Shown here in pieces: positions 46,074-58,900 of a DNA stretch of 64,000 nucleotides. The stretch is taken from positions 62,001 through 126,000 of the forward strand of contig JALMLS010000253.1 in NCBI GenBank assembly GCA_038496445.1, written 5' to 3'. The position numbers and the translations under genes are program-made. This DNA is from Trichosphaerium sp. ATCC 40318 (Eukaryota > Discosea > Flabellinia > Trichosidae). The notes beneath the pieces were generated by a model. That model was not told the DNA's origin and made no database searches. It saw only the letters and a program-made list of their open reading frames with translations. Positions within the stretch are counted from its first letter, which is position 1. Every line of letters begins with the position of its first letter.

Positions 46074-49000
46074 TCAAGCGTAGTAATGATTAAAATCAAG
46101 AGCACAGGATAAAAAGTGTAAATGTGAATCATTTGTTCCTTTACCTTTCAATAAAGTAGCAAAAATATCCAATAAAAACTTACATCCAGCATGGAATTGA
46201 TTATTCATTTGCTTTAAACCATTCTTCAAAATTTTATTCAAATCGTTTGTCTTCAAAGCAGAACAAAACATAAAGATAACCTACCAAAGAAGTCAATGAA
46301 AAAAAAAAAAAATGGGTCATAAAAAAGAAACAATTTTTTCGTCTTTGTTGTTGGTTAAATACACGTGATTCAACACGTGATTTTTAATTAAAAATATATA
46401 GAAGCGTACATCTATTATTTTATACAATTGAACCAATAGTGGCTTAGCATCACGTTGAAGAAGTGTTCTATTAAGAGCTTGAAATAAGAATTGTTGGTGT
46501 TCCAAATGAAAAGCAAAGGTCTCTTTTGCATGTCCATCAAGACTCTTAAGTAATGGTTCAAGTAATGAACCTAACTGTACATGCATATATCCATCAAAAA
46601 CATCAATAAATAAATGCATTTGGTGCCTACAATTAAGTCAGCAAAACGAACACGGTTATGTTGGATATTGGAGTTTTTCCGAAGCTTATGACAAGCGTAC
46701 CTTAATATAGCTATAGGTACTATATATTTCTTCTTTCTGTTCTTTGCAGACGATAGAAGCTTCCAACTTTCTACCAAGGCAATACGTGCTTGATCCAATC
46801 GAAGTAAAAGGCGAAAAATCTTATTATAAGTTTTGATGTTTTCGTTTGTTACCATGACCGATAGTGGAAATTGAATAGGATAGAAAACTTCAAAAGCGTC
46901 GATACCTATAGTAATAAGACATAACGAATAAGTAGGACCTCTATAAATTGAGGTAATAGTGCTTGACGGCAGTCAGAACGAGTTTAAAAAATACAAAAAA
47001 ACCATCGCTCGAATGAGCACTGTTCTTGCAATCATCGTAAAAAATTTCTTACTCTCTTGTACTGTGCTATAGGTTTTATCAGGATATACAGCCATAATAC
47101 GCAATGAGCGAATATTAAGCTCCTACAAAAGAAAAAAAGTGTAAGAAAACACGTGGTGTCAAAAAGCAAAGAGACATTAACAATTCTTTGTACCTTCATT
47201 ATATGTGTTGCAATTACACTACCCTTTACTTTACTTTCATTCTCAAAGAACTAAATAACGTTTTCATTACTAAATGGTGACTACTAGTAATAAAAACAAA
47301 CAACAAGTACCTTAACAAGACATTCCGTGAGTGTTCTTAAGAACGATCCAAAGAAAAAATTGGTTAAGGATTGGAAACTCTGTTTCAACTTAACATCCTT
47401 GCATAAAAACGAAATAGCTTCACTATTCATACGATCGCACCTTGCATAACATATTAGCAATAAATTTTATAGGAAGTAACTGAGTTTAAAGAAGATTAAG
47501 TAACAAACTGAGCCTGAAAAAAAAAAAGAGAGAACTCAAGGTTCATAAGCCAATAGGCTTTCATTATATGTTGTATAAATATAACCCAACTACGTACTGA
47601 TCACGAATTCTTTGTGCTAGACGACTTCTAATAACAAGATTAAAGGGCAACCCTGAATCTTTGTTTTGGAATTTCTCTGAATCCTCACTAAAGTCAAAAC
47701 TGGTAAGATAATAATCGAACAGAACTTTGCTTGCGTACAATGACAACGATGGTGTTTTTGGGTATGCACAAACATTGATTACCCTCTCGAATTCTCCACA
47801 TTGTGATGATGCTGTTAGTATATCACTTTGAGCCGTGGCTTTGAACGATGGAGGTGATAATGTACAAGGAGAAAAACACTTTGCAAGTTTGTCTGGTTGT
47901 CCGATGATTCTTTTGCCGTGTTAGTAGTCTTTATAATATAGAGATACAAGACGTACTGTAGGGTGTATTGAGGCTTTTTTGATTCGTTTAGTGTTAGTAT
48001 TGTTGTATCATGTGAAGGATTAGGCTTTCTGTGCTTCAGAAAATGAACTATTAATCCAGAAAGAATAATATCTCTTTTATGTCTTTCGAGGAATACTGGC
48101 ACTTCCATATCCTGTTCCCATGATGACCAGTCACCCTATAAAAGAAATATAATTAAGCGACAGTATTACTACAAACGAGTACTGAAAGAAATGGCAAATG
48201 TAGCATACCTGTGAATGAAAAACAATCTTTTCCGCATGAATCTGATGAGGAACAGAAAAATCAACATCATCGTGTCTATTACCACGGAATATCCAATCGC
48301 TCACATGTCGTAACCAAGATGAAATAGATTTATCAAATACTCGTTTAGAAATATCTATAGATGTAGGACAACAAGCTATATTATAGAGCCAAGAAAGGAC
48401 AGTAGGTCCAGAAAACGTTTCGATATTTTCTTTTTTTCCCTACAAAGAAAACGAGTTATGACTTGTTATTCGGTGTCGTGATGAACCGTACGTATCTAAC
48501 TGCTTCTGATAGGAACCTAAACTCTTCACAAACACCTTTAGTTTGAATAACAAACTGAAATAAAGATGCTCCCTTCTTTCTAAACAGGTAATGTATTAGC
48601 TAATATGCAACAATCAGGTGTGTTTAACTCTTGGTCGTACACATTGGTATCATGGATTTTAATTAGTTTTTTATGAAGGGCACCAAGTTCATTACGTAGT
48701 GTAGTACCAAACGATTGTAGTATAAGACCTCTGAGAGCACAACAGTTAGGAAAATGCAGAAATTTGTGTAAAGAATAAAATGGTTTGTATTTGTTCATGC
48801 TTACTTTCCAACAGCTGTCAGCGCCCTATACGATGCCTTAAGGCATTTTGTCCATTTTCCCATCATAATAAAATCTTTCATACAACTAGTAATAACATTT
48901 GTGCTCAATCCACGTGACCTAAATGCCTATTAGAATCATTCAAAATTAGGTAACAATCGCTTATTACCTTATATTTTGTGGCGGTGTTGATACACCCAGA

Positions 49001-50424
49001 GCAGCGTATAAAGCTTCCTAATTTGTTATAAATCATCAAATAATATATCTCATACATGTCCTTACACGTAATAAGCGTCCTTGAGTAACAACAATAATAT
49101 CCTCTGCTGATTTTTGTTCACGTTTTGAAATGTACATTTCAAGCTCATCTGGTTTTACATCATTGTCTTTCCTGGGCACTTTAGAATCTTCAACTTCGAT
49201 TTCTTTTTGTTTAACTACTGTAGGTGACTTGTTTGAAACTTGTTTCTTTGGTTTTATATCAGGTACAGGCGCCATAACCTCATTGGGAGGTGGCTTCTTT
49301 GAATCAAAAAGAGAAGGTATTGAAAGTGAGGACAATATTGAAGAAGCTCCTTCAGTCATAAATGACGGTCCTGTAATGCCACTTGAAGAATTATTTGACA
49401 TGCTAAAAGTATCCTTTGGTAGTGATGGAAGTAAAGGCAAAGGAGAAATCTGCATAGAAATATCAGGTTTTCTTTCAGTCCCAAGAGACAAGATTGTTGC
49501 TTTTAATCAAGTTAGTTAAGGAAAAAAAAGGCGCAGAAATTTTTTTCTTTGATTGTTTTTGACGTACTTGGCGCACGTGTGAACATCTCATAAGAATCTT
49601 TCGATTTTATTTTGAATCCAGTAGAAGGAATTTGCTTGATTTCACTATTGTTAGGCATAGGAAATGATATACTACCTTGGGAACAAAATGTTAACTTTGA
49701 AACTTTTTTGGTTCATAACAAAAAAGCTGCATAGGTTCGTACTTTGACCTGGTATGCTTCCGAAAAGCGTTTCACTATCTGGATAGTATAATGATCGTCT
49801 GTTTTGTTGATATTATGTAAGCATTAAACAAGTTGATGGTGAACACTGATTGGTTTTTTGATAAAAGAATTTTTTGTTGAAGTACGAGAATAGTATCCTG
49901 TTTGGTTTTTGCGTACTTTGATTTGTTTTCTTTTATAATTTGAATTGATTTGGCGCCCATAGTTGGCGGTTTATTTTTCGGTGATGCTAGCAATTGCAGG
50001 AATAGTAGCATTGACGCCTTGGTATCTTTTGAGAGCGTATTAAAGCTGAAAAAATCATTAGAGCTTTACAAGCTATTACATTTAAATAAACAAGTTAAAA
50101 CGGCGTTAAATGGAACGCAGCAAGCGTTGAACGCAAAATTAATCTACATACGCATTAAAACGTTGACTGAGCAAATTCAACGCATTTGCAGTATCATTGT
50201 CGCCATTTAAACGCAGTTCATACACTGTAGACGAAATAAAGAGCGGATCAAAGTGTTTTTTCGCTTTCTACCATATTATCAGCGCTTTACGTTGTAGGCA
50301 ACCAACGCACCACACCACTTTGTTCTAATAGAGTTTCTAGAGCTTGAGCACGTGCTTTTGATGGATTGGAAGGATTAGCAGCCACATGCTGCACCAGTGC
50401 TGAAAACTGTGCTAGTAACGCCAT
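46074..50424 (-). CDS. Gamma-tubulin complex component (GCP/Spc97-98 family)
   Basis: The spliced minus-strand protein shows the GCP order. Grip1 region: FYSLHKFLHFPNCCALRGLI, FGTTLRNELGALHKKLIKIH. Then WLRHVSDWIFRG, EVPVFLERHKRDIILSGLIV. Grip2 region: YNKIFRLLLRLDQARIALVE, MHLFIDVFDGYMHVQLGSLL, HLEHQQFLFQALNRTLLQRD, and a C-terminus CALDFNHYY matching the family's LDFNxFY ending (stop 46074). GCPs nucleate microtubules by binding gamma-tubulin. The N-terminus most likely begins at ATG 50424 (MALLAQFSALVQHVAANPSN), then VYELRLNGDNDTANALNLLS and LSKDTKASMLLFLQLLASP, followed by a disordered Ser/Pro/Lys segment (49036-49491). The first intron is unresolved. I cannot assign GCP2, 3, 4, 5 or 6; the long disordered insert leans to GCP5/6. 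It is divergent from the cupin gene by 80 bp. Confidence 0.82.
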
Positions 50425-50504
50425 GGGCTTGTCATTAATACATTGTAGGCGGAGATAATGGAATTACACGGTCAAACGAGTTCATTTTGTCGCGTGTAGC
50501 GCAG

Positions 50505-51301
50505 ATGGAGTCAAAAGCGCCTGTTGTCAAAGTAGAAATACGAGACAATTCTAAACAAGTTGTTTTCGAAACACCAGAGCGTATCTCTGTGAAGGAACTC
50601 TACAATAAGTCATTAACGCCGGGAGCTCCTTTATCCATTGCTAAGGTACGTGAAAACGTTCTTTTACGCCCGCGACATTATTTTACAACCGGTGTAACCC
50701 TAATGAAGGTTTTCGTTGATCCTGGGATTACTACACAGCTTCATAGCCTTAGTGGTACGTACAAAGTGTCAAAATTACCTAACACAATGTAGTCAATGAA
50801 CACTACATCATTCTCAAAGGTGCGAAAACACGAAAAATTTATGTACCAATTTAGTGATCAGAGGTGTTCTCATTAACATATCAGAAGCGCCAGAAACGTT
50901 ACCAAGGCTGTGGTTTGGTGATCTTCACAACTAAGAGGCTTGAAACCTTGCTCTGAATTGTTATAAGCTTGTAACGTTTCTGGTGTTTTCAAAGCTTTTG
51001 GGCAGTTTATTGAACTCTCATTTTCTTGTCTGACTGTTTTTGCAGGACAAGGAAAATTACAATTAGGTGACATGTTACAAGATGTAAAAGCTGATGATGT
51101 TGCTACTATACCGGCTGGATGTCCACAAAGGGTAACAGATATCTGTCTCTGTTTAACAAAAAAACTTATCAATTTTTTTTAAAACAGATTACAAATACTG
51201 GTAAGGAAGAACTTGTCTTTCACTGTATTTGTATGCCATCGTTTGATGTAGCATGCTACAAAAACTTAGAAGAGGATGCTAAACAAGAACCAAGTAAGTG
51301 A
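50505..51301 (+). CDS. Cupin-domain protein
   Basis: ATG 50505 gives MESKAPVVKVEIRDNSKQVV, VKELYNKSLTPGAPLSIAK, and across short introns VFVDPGITTQLHSLSVNEHY, IILKVIRGVLINISEAPE, LQLGDMLQDVKADDVATIPA, GCPQ, ITNTGKEELVFHCICMPSFD and CYKNLEEDAKQEP. This is the small cupin double-stranded beta-helix. One His pair (QLHSLSVNEHY) is near the usual first metal motif, while the second motif lacks the typical His, so metal binding is uncertain. Four or five introns are used, including two of about 33-38 bp. The end is either the TGA at 51299-51301 or beyond a possible donor GTAAGT at 51294. No signal peptide, so cytosolic. Substrate unknown. Confidence 0.7.
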
Positions 51302-51573
51302 TGACATTGCCACACCTTGTGATCTGCTGGTATACCCTCAACCTTGTAGAGGAATGACATAGATAAATAAACTCTGCTCTTGAGATATCTTCAGGGACAG
51401 GTGTTCCCCGCCTACGACTGTCTTCGTTGTTTATTGGTGGCTCAAGGACTGGTCTAAGTATACCTAATATTCGAGACAAAGACACAGAATGTAATGTAGT
51501 GACAACCTTGACAGGCTGTGAGTAATTCTTAATTACTGGAATTAATAATCGTTTAATTTTTTTTTCTGTTGTT
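51302..51573. other. Unresolved coding-like segment between convergent genes
   Basis: Both strands are open here. Minus reads VTTLHSVSLSRILGILRPVL then EPPINNEDSRRRGTP; plus reads GTGVPRLRLSSLFIGGSRTG. The higher GC than the flanking introns suggests coding sequence, either a last exon of the cupin gene or a separate minus-strand exon downstream of VPS52. I could not decide. Confidence 0.3.
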
Positions 51574-54500
51574 CTATGTTTGTACAATGCTTGCTAAATC
51601 TTTACATAGCTCCTTATATTTATAGCTAATATTATTACGTGGTACGTAAAGCTTATTACTCCTTAGTTTCTTATAATGAGTTTGAATAATTGTAGAGAAT
51701 AGCATATAATTATCAAGTAATTTCTTTAATGCTTCACGGAAGATTGACATGCCTAATATGATATTATTAGTAAGTCACATACAGATAACACACAGATAAA
51801 CTTTTGAAAGCATTGTGAAGGAAAAGCAACTCAACTTAGAGTCATGGTAAACCATGAAAGTAAATTTTTTTTTCAGAACAAGAATGAATTTCTGACTTGA
51901 AAGTCCGTACCCAGTCGGAAATTAGAGTAACTTCTCATTATTTTCACGTTGATAGTTTGAATCGCTTGTTCCCATGTCTTTGAAAATTTTTCCATTACTT
52001 GCAATACTTGTGCTGCAACAACAGTTAAAAAGATACAATAAAAAAATGGATTAAAACAGGTAATATTTTTTTTCCGTTTAAAAGTACAGCAACATACCTT
52101 CTGATGCTTTAGGTTTAACAATTTGCCGAGTACCTAACACACCAATTTAGTTAACTACTTACATAACAACCATCACTGTACCTTTATCATCTTCAACAGT
52201 GTTATCTTTTACAAACTTGAAAAGCTGAGCGAAGTGTTTCTCTGAACAGAAGTCACAAATGAGTTAAAAAAAAATAGAGTAGTGGCTTCGTACGTAGCAC
52301 GATATCAATATATTTCTTCGTATAGTTGTCTCTTATTTGCATATAATGAAGACTCTCCTCTGAGTGCTCACTACGCTCCTAAAAAATAAAGAGTGAGCAA
52401 GTTGGTGGACCAGGTAAGTAAAAAAAAAAGTGTTCAAACGTACTATGATTACTGTAATGATGAGGTCATAGTTATTAGTTAGGAATATAATCTTTTCTGC
52501 TGTAGTCTGGAAGTTTGTTGCCAAATGTTTAAGAAGGTTTCCAAAGGCAGTACGCAATCTTTTCAAGAGAGCAGCAGGCGCAAAAACCTATTGACAAAAT
52601 GAGTAATCTTCCAAAAAAAAAAATTTGATTTAGGCATCAAGAAGTCTTACCTTTACGCCTTGTCTAGGTGCTGTCAAGAAAATAATTGATGCAATAAATT
52701 CAGCAAATCGACGTGTTATCTAAAGAATAATTAGTATAATAAGTACTATGGTTTTCAGGAGGCGCACATAGTGAGATCTAATGTCCTTAAGCTCATTGCT
52801 TAAGTTTTTTAGATTAGCATTATTAATGCTTTCAACGTTCATGTTTGCTACTTCTATGAATCTACAACGAACATCAAAAAATATAAAGGACTGAGTAGTT
52901 GATTGTAAGGAGTAAAAGTAGTACCGGCTGAAAAGGATGGAGCTCATAGAGTCAAAGTACTTATTCAAAGCATCTTCTTTTCTTTCAGTCATTATATTTT
53001 GATAACATCTTGTAACACATAGGTTTGTTAAAATACCAATAGCATCGTAACTGTGGCTTATTACAGACGTAACACTATTCTATACAAAAAGTTAGATACA
53101 ACTAAAAAACAAGACTAACAAGTGAGCACTTTCTGGTTTTCATACAACTAAAAAACAAGACTAACAAGTGAGCACTTTCTGGTTTTCCAGAAAAAAAAGT
53201 TTGAACAGCAAAAAAAAAGTTTCCTCTATTCTTCATTATCACGTGCGTGATAAATTATGTTTACGCCTGAATTAAAAGAAAAAATAGTTTAAAAAACGTA
53301 CACTGAATAAATCAATAGTGCCAGCAAAAATTCGATTACAAACGCCACTTGAAGAAAAGAAGTCCTAAAGAAAAAAGTTAACCAAACACTAACAAAAGGT
53401 AAGTACGTACTCTTGTAAAACTAGTTTCATCTGAAGCTATGGTAACTAGCAAGTGATTTGTAGCACTGAACAGTTCTTCATATGTGAATTTTAGCTTATT
53501 GGCATAAGCATGTGTTACATCTGGGAAAGGAAGACCGGCACCCAAGTTACTAAGAACCTTAAACAACAACATGAGTATCAAAAACAAACAAGAAGTGGTA
53601 CTGTACCTTTTGTCTTGAAGCAAGAGAAAACACACTAGCTCTATTCTTACTAATCTTTTGTGTAAAAAAACCTTTAAGGTATCGTTAAGGCTTATAATTG
53701 CTCCAGGAGGGCGAACTCCAAAAAAAAACGTTTTGAAGCATTTTGTTTAAAGGATACTGCGGATCTTGCTTTCGGTTACAGCAATAAGGTCATGCTTTCC
53801 TGCCAGTTCAAGCTTAAGGCATATTATTAGCAAGTTTTAACAACAGTAAATTAAATGTATAAGTACATGAAGCTTAGAGATGTGACGAATGTAGTTTGTC
53901 TTAAAATACTGAGTGTATATCTTATCAGTAATAGCAATGTACTCCGACAATATCTATTGAAGAAATTAAACCAGGAAACAAGGGACGAAATACAAAAACA
54001 AGTAAAGCTTCAGGGCGAGTTTCATAGACTTAGAGAGCGCCTTTTGGAAACGCGAAAAAATTAGGAAAAACACCTCTAAAAAAAAACGTACAGCAGAAGC
54101 TGCCACTTTCTTGTGTCGTGCAAGGAACTTAAAAATATAATTCATCTCTGATAAGTTTGCTTGTGCTCTCCTTAATTCCTCCAAGTTTGTTGTACCTTGT
54201 AACAAATTTTGTCTGACCCACTTTTCAATACGTATACAAGTCTACAAAAAAAGTAAACAAAAAAAAACAGAAGCAAACCTTTCAAAACTTATTGGATTTT
54301 TTTCTCAGCATCACGTGACTGTTTAGTAAAAATTGTAAACGGTATCATTTACGACGTTGTTAGTAATGAGTCACGATTTAACGAACCTTTTCTGTGAGTA
54401 TTGTAATACGCCTAGATAGGCCATCTACAGAGCGTATTTTTTTACCTTTAATAGCTTTATAATAAGATACTTTTTGTGCAAATAAAACTAGCCATTGACT

Positions 54501-55770
54501 AAACTCTGCATTGATAGGAAAATTCTCAACAGCGCTAAATACAACATGTTAATTACACAGACATTCATATATTTAAAAAAAAAACAACAATTGTGTGCTA
54601 CGCACTTCAGTAGATTCTCTGGCATATTGATCTCATTAACAAATCTACTGATATCTTTTTGAACCTCCTAGAAATGTATACATTATGACAAGGTAATCGT
54701 AAATAACGTTGATAAAATACAAATAGTTGCATAAGTACTGTCAAGCGTAGTTCTACAACGGATTGACGCCAAAACAGTAAAAATCAAATATTGTACTTAA
54801 AACAGAATAAAAAAATCAGATTTGAATATTCACCGTACTTGTCTATTACTCAAACGTTTCTCACTTTCTCTTGCGCTTTCTTGCATATATTTTATATCCG
54901 CAGATATTGTGCTAAGATCTTTTTGAAAACCAGCTGTCACGTGTCAAAATGTCATAAAAATACAAAAAAAAAAATGAATGCTCAAAAACGCTGTGTTTTA
55001 ACCCTAGTTTTCAAATAAAACACCAAGCTTTACTTACCCATAATTGTTTCCATCTGACCAAGTATATCGTCACAGTCACCCATATCAATATACAACTTCG
55101 CCATTTCCTCTCTCTGTGAGAAATCTAGTTGTTAAGGCTAGTAACAAAGACAATTCGTCCGATTTTTTGGAATGCTTGAAAAAAGAAATTTGGTTGTTTT
55201 GGATACAGTCATCAACCGATTGTTTTTGTGTTTGTGCCAAACGATCAGATATTTGTTGTGTGTACGATTTAAGGTCGTTTATCTAAAAACAATGAGCGGA
55301 CATTTTAGAAAATAGCCAAACCTCGTTTAACGCCTCTTTTACGAGTGGGTCATTCATAAACTGAGCGATATAGCCACCGTCAAGATCTACGTGTTAACAA
55401 AACAGTTAGATACTAGAAAATTTTCTCTCTGTCAACCTTTAAGGTCATCTGCGATATTTGTACTCGTAAAATCGAGGTTGCCAAACTCTAACTCGTTTAT
55501 ATCCTAAAAACCACGTCAATCGAAGGCATAAGCGTGTATTTGTACGATTTGGTCCTTTTGACTGGTTTCGCGTCTTAATTCAGTTTCTTCGTCACTATCG
55601 TCGTTTGCGAGCACTGAATCTTTACCAATTAGCTTAGACAACTGCTCACTGAGATGTTTCTGCTGATTGGGTGAAGTGCCAAGTAACATGTTTCTAGCCA
55701 CATCTTCTTCCTTGTTATGAGGTAGATCAATCTCCTCATCTGTTGTATTATTATCAGTAAATGCGCTCAT
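51574..55770 (-). CDS. VPS52: VPS52, GARP/EARP tethering-complex subunit
   Basis: ATG 55770 opens an acidic N-terminus (MSAFTDNNTTDEEIDLPHN). The diagnostic VPS52 coiled-coil then reads INELEFGNLDFTS, LKDGGYIAQFMNDPLVKEAL, LNEINDLKSYTQQISDRLAQ, FKHSKKSDELS, MAKLYIDMGDCDDILGQMET, DLSTISADIKYMQESARES and EKRLSNRQ, matching the family in order. The C-terminal CATCHR part includes TAEKIIFLTNNYDLI, VLQVMEKFSKTWEQAIQTIN, VKIMRSYSNFRLGTDFQ and a last exon ending LCKDLASIVQT, stop 51574-51576. VPS52 is the core subunit of GARP and EARP, tethering endosome-derived vesicles at the Golgi and recycling endosomes. About fifteen introns, several with CACGTG. One intron contains a perfect 46-bp tandem duplication at 53096-53187. 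Confidence 0.88.
53096..53187. repeat. Perfect 46-bp tandem duplication in a VPS52 intron
   Basis: Two identical head-to-tail copies of a 46-bp unit (53096-53141 and 53142-53187), beginning ATACAACTAAAAAACAAG and ending TCTGGTTTTC. There is no mismatch between them, so the duplication is recent. On the coding (minus) strand each copy carries TTGTTAG and TTTTTTAG, both resembling the acceptors used in this genome. Confidence 0.95.
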
Positions 55771-55980
55771 GGCGTTGAGGCCAAACGAGGAAACAATAGC
55801 TCAAACTTAATCGCTAGTTAAGTTAAGGCACAACTGTGGTTGGAATCTCTCACCTATATTATACAAGTTAACAATACTTGATATTCGTAGTTGGTTGTTA
55901 TTTGTATTTGATTATTTTTCTTTTGACAACACGTGCAACAAGTTAAGTAGCAAAGTCAGATATGATTGCTTGTTTCTTTA

Positions 55981-58900
55981 TTAGCAAGGTCTGAAAATTG
56001 CACAAGGAAGAACACTGGCCTCTTGGAATAATACAATCTCATCGAAAATTACCTTTTCTTTTTCGTCAACAGGAGGTTTAAACTTTGATGTGATAGGAAC
56101 CTACAACATGTGGTTAGAATAGATTCCTCTAATATATTACTAACCCAGTGAGAATCATGACTTCCAACATTAGACTTTCCCATTAATCCGTCATCCTTGA
56201 AGTCCTTATGTATTACAGGATAAGGATGACCTAATGCGCATATTGCAAGAAGCAATACAGGGTTTTCTTTAAGCAGTCAGTACAATGATTGTTCATTTTA
56301 GCTTACTATGGTTTTTTCTGTATACCCTCCATGCATATTCTGCTTGAGGAGTACCGTACATGCCTTTACCATACCAACCTTCATCTAACCGCTGCAGAGA
56401 AGCGAATCCTGTACTACAAATTTTAAGAGCAATGTCAAGTGAAGTACAATGCCAGAAAGGTACAAGAGTTGCATTAGTTGCTACGAAACAAAGTAAGCAT
56501 AAACCAATCTAACGTTGTCCTACCTTTTGCGCTACTTGATCGCATGTGCCATTTACGTAACCTCTCTATGGCAGTTGTACGAGCCACAAGTTCTTCTGGT
56601 GTTGATTCGTCGGGCCTAATAAGATATCAGCCAAGTAAGTATGTTCAACAAGCTAACCATTTTGGCTTAAAAGCATCTTTGAAATGTCTTCCATGTAGCT
56701 TTTTAAGCTCGCTTTTGAATTGTTTAAGGTGTTCACCATTTATAACAGCGATGATGTCTTTCACAGCAAAGAGTTCTTCTCCTAGAGTAGTACGGAGTAG
56801 TTTCATTAAGCTGTCATATTCCTTCACATACATTAATAGTTTTTTTAATTCTCTATTACCTCTGTAAATGTACTACGCTTTATGACCATACTCTTGAAGC
56901 TCTGACTTTCATCTAGGGCCCATTTTATACTCTTCATTCTTGATGAAAACTCGTAAGGGCAGTGCTTGTTCCCTAAATGACATCCAACTTCCACATTGCC
57001 ACAACGAGGACAACTAACTATTTCCACTTGTTCAAGAAAGAATCCACCAGTTCGGCATTTGCTACAAATAAGTGGAAGCCTTTATTGCGAAGAGTCAACA
57101 TGGAGAAACGACTGTTTAGGCGGACGTACTTGGCATTGACAAGGTTATTATCTTCCAAGTGTTTAATCACCTTATACCATTTGTTATTACTACTCATGAC
57201 ACGTGCGTTTCCGAAAATATACAGCCCACATTTGGCCCTAGATAGACCAACACACATACGTTGCTCAGAGGATAAGTATCCCAAAGCCTTGCTGCGTACC
57301 TAACAAAAACGTTCACTCATTAGGAACAAAGAAGAAAACGTACCAAAGACACAATAATGTACTCGTTTTCTTCTCCCTGGAACCTATCAATCGTTTGAAC
57401 GTTTATATCATTCAGCTTCATATTGTTGCGTTTGAGCCTCAAAATCCTGACCTAAAAGCAGTGTTGGAAGAATCCAGTATTAAGACTAACCTGTCCAAGG
57501 TATGCTCCCAAAATTGTGATTGATGTTTGTTTTACACCATTACCAACCATCCAATTTGCAAGAGTGAGAACTAACTCAGCTTCCTTTACGTTTTCTTGGC
57601 TACGACTTCCAGTTGAGTTTTTTTCTTTATGATTGTGTGATAAAAAGAACAGAGAAGGCTCAACACACGTGCTCCTTGAGTTAGTTGAAACCTGTCGCCA
57701 GTCAGATGAGTTTTAAGAGAGCATTAGTACCCTTGGGCTGTCCTTCAAGTGCGGATATATTCCTGCAACACGAAGTAGTTCTGCAAACTCAGGACGCATT
57801 CTATTTTGTTGTCCAAGTACAACAAGAGGAGCTAAATTGTTTACTAGACGCTCAAAAATAGATACATCAAAGTTGTTATTTCTCTTCAAATGATGCTCTT
57901 CTAAGTTTGGTCTCAATTGCTTGTGATCACCTGTTATTAAAGTTAATGCAGTTACCACGTGAACAAATGAGAGTTAATTACCAATTAATATTATGTGCTC
58001 AAGTGTAGGTTGCAGAGTAGCAATGAAGTTTGACTCTAACACTTCTGCTGCTTCTTCAACAATCAATACTTTTGGCTCTATCATAGCCATCAATTCGACA
58101 TTCAATGCAAATCCCGTAGTTGTCATTCCAATAATAGAAGAATCTTCAAGGATTTGCTCGTGAATTTGTCTCTTCAATTGTGCATGATCTTCTTGAGCTT
58201 CTTCGTATGCTTTGATTAACTTAGTAGATTTTTCTTTGGCTTTTTGCAGAAACCTAAAAAGCGAGTTAAGTCAATAAACTTAAGCGATGTTCCTTACCTT
58301 GCTTTCCATATTGTAAATAGACGAATTCGTTGCTCCATATGCAAGTCTGTTAGATCATCTGTTGTTAATAATATTGAGTCTTTTGCACCATTGCTTTTAA
58401 CGTTCACAGATAGATTCGAGAGTCTTACACGTCTGTAGTCAACATGAGTTCTACGAGCAAGTTGCCTGTGTTTTTCGATTTCTTCAACTTCTTCTTCATC
58501 TATTTCTTCATGATCTTCCTTAGTTTTGAGATCATTCATATTAGAACTAATATACATCATTGTTTGAGTCGAAAAACCGTTTTAGTAAGACGCACTTTGG
58601 AGTCACGTGTGGTGATTGACTTTTTAAAATTTTCTTCAAACGTTTTGCAGGAATCCATTGTTTGAAGCCTTCAAACAAAGCGTTTCGCGTATTTTTCGTC
58701 AGATGATCTCTATCAACATCACCTACACTTAACTGCACAGTTGCGAGACTTCGTTTTTGTGCTATCGAAGCAGAAACCATAAAAATATCAAAATTTGAAG
58801 GGCTGGATAGCTTGTTAAAGTTAGTGGCAATCTTGGTCTCCAAAGTTCGTAGTGTATCTTTTGTGTTCATATAATCGCTGTAAATATCACGATCCACTTT

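Noticed and set aside
49950-50210. Plus-strand frame of 86 codons with helical look
   Set aside because: It begins with TTG, and the minus strand over the same bases gives a better reading that continues the gamma-tubulin complex gene.
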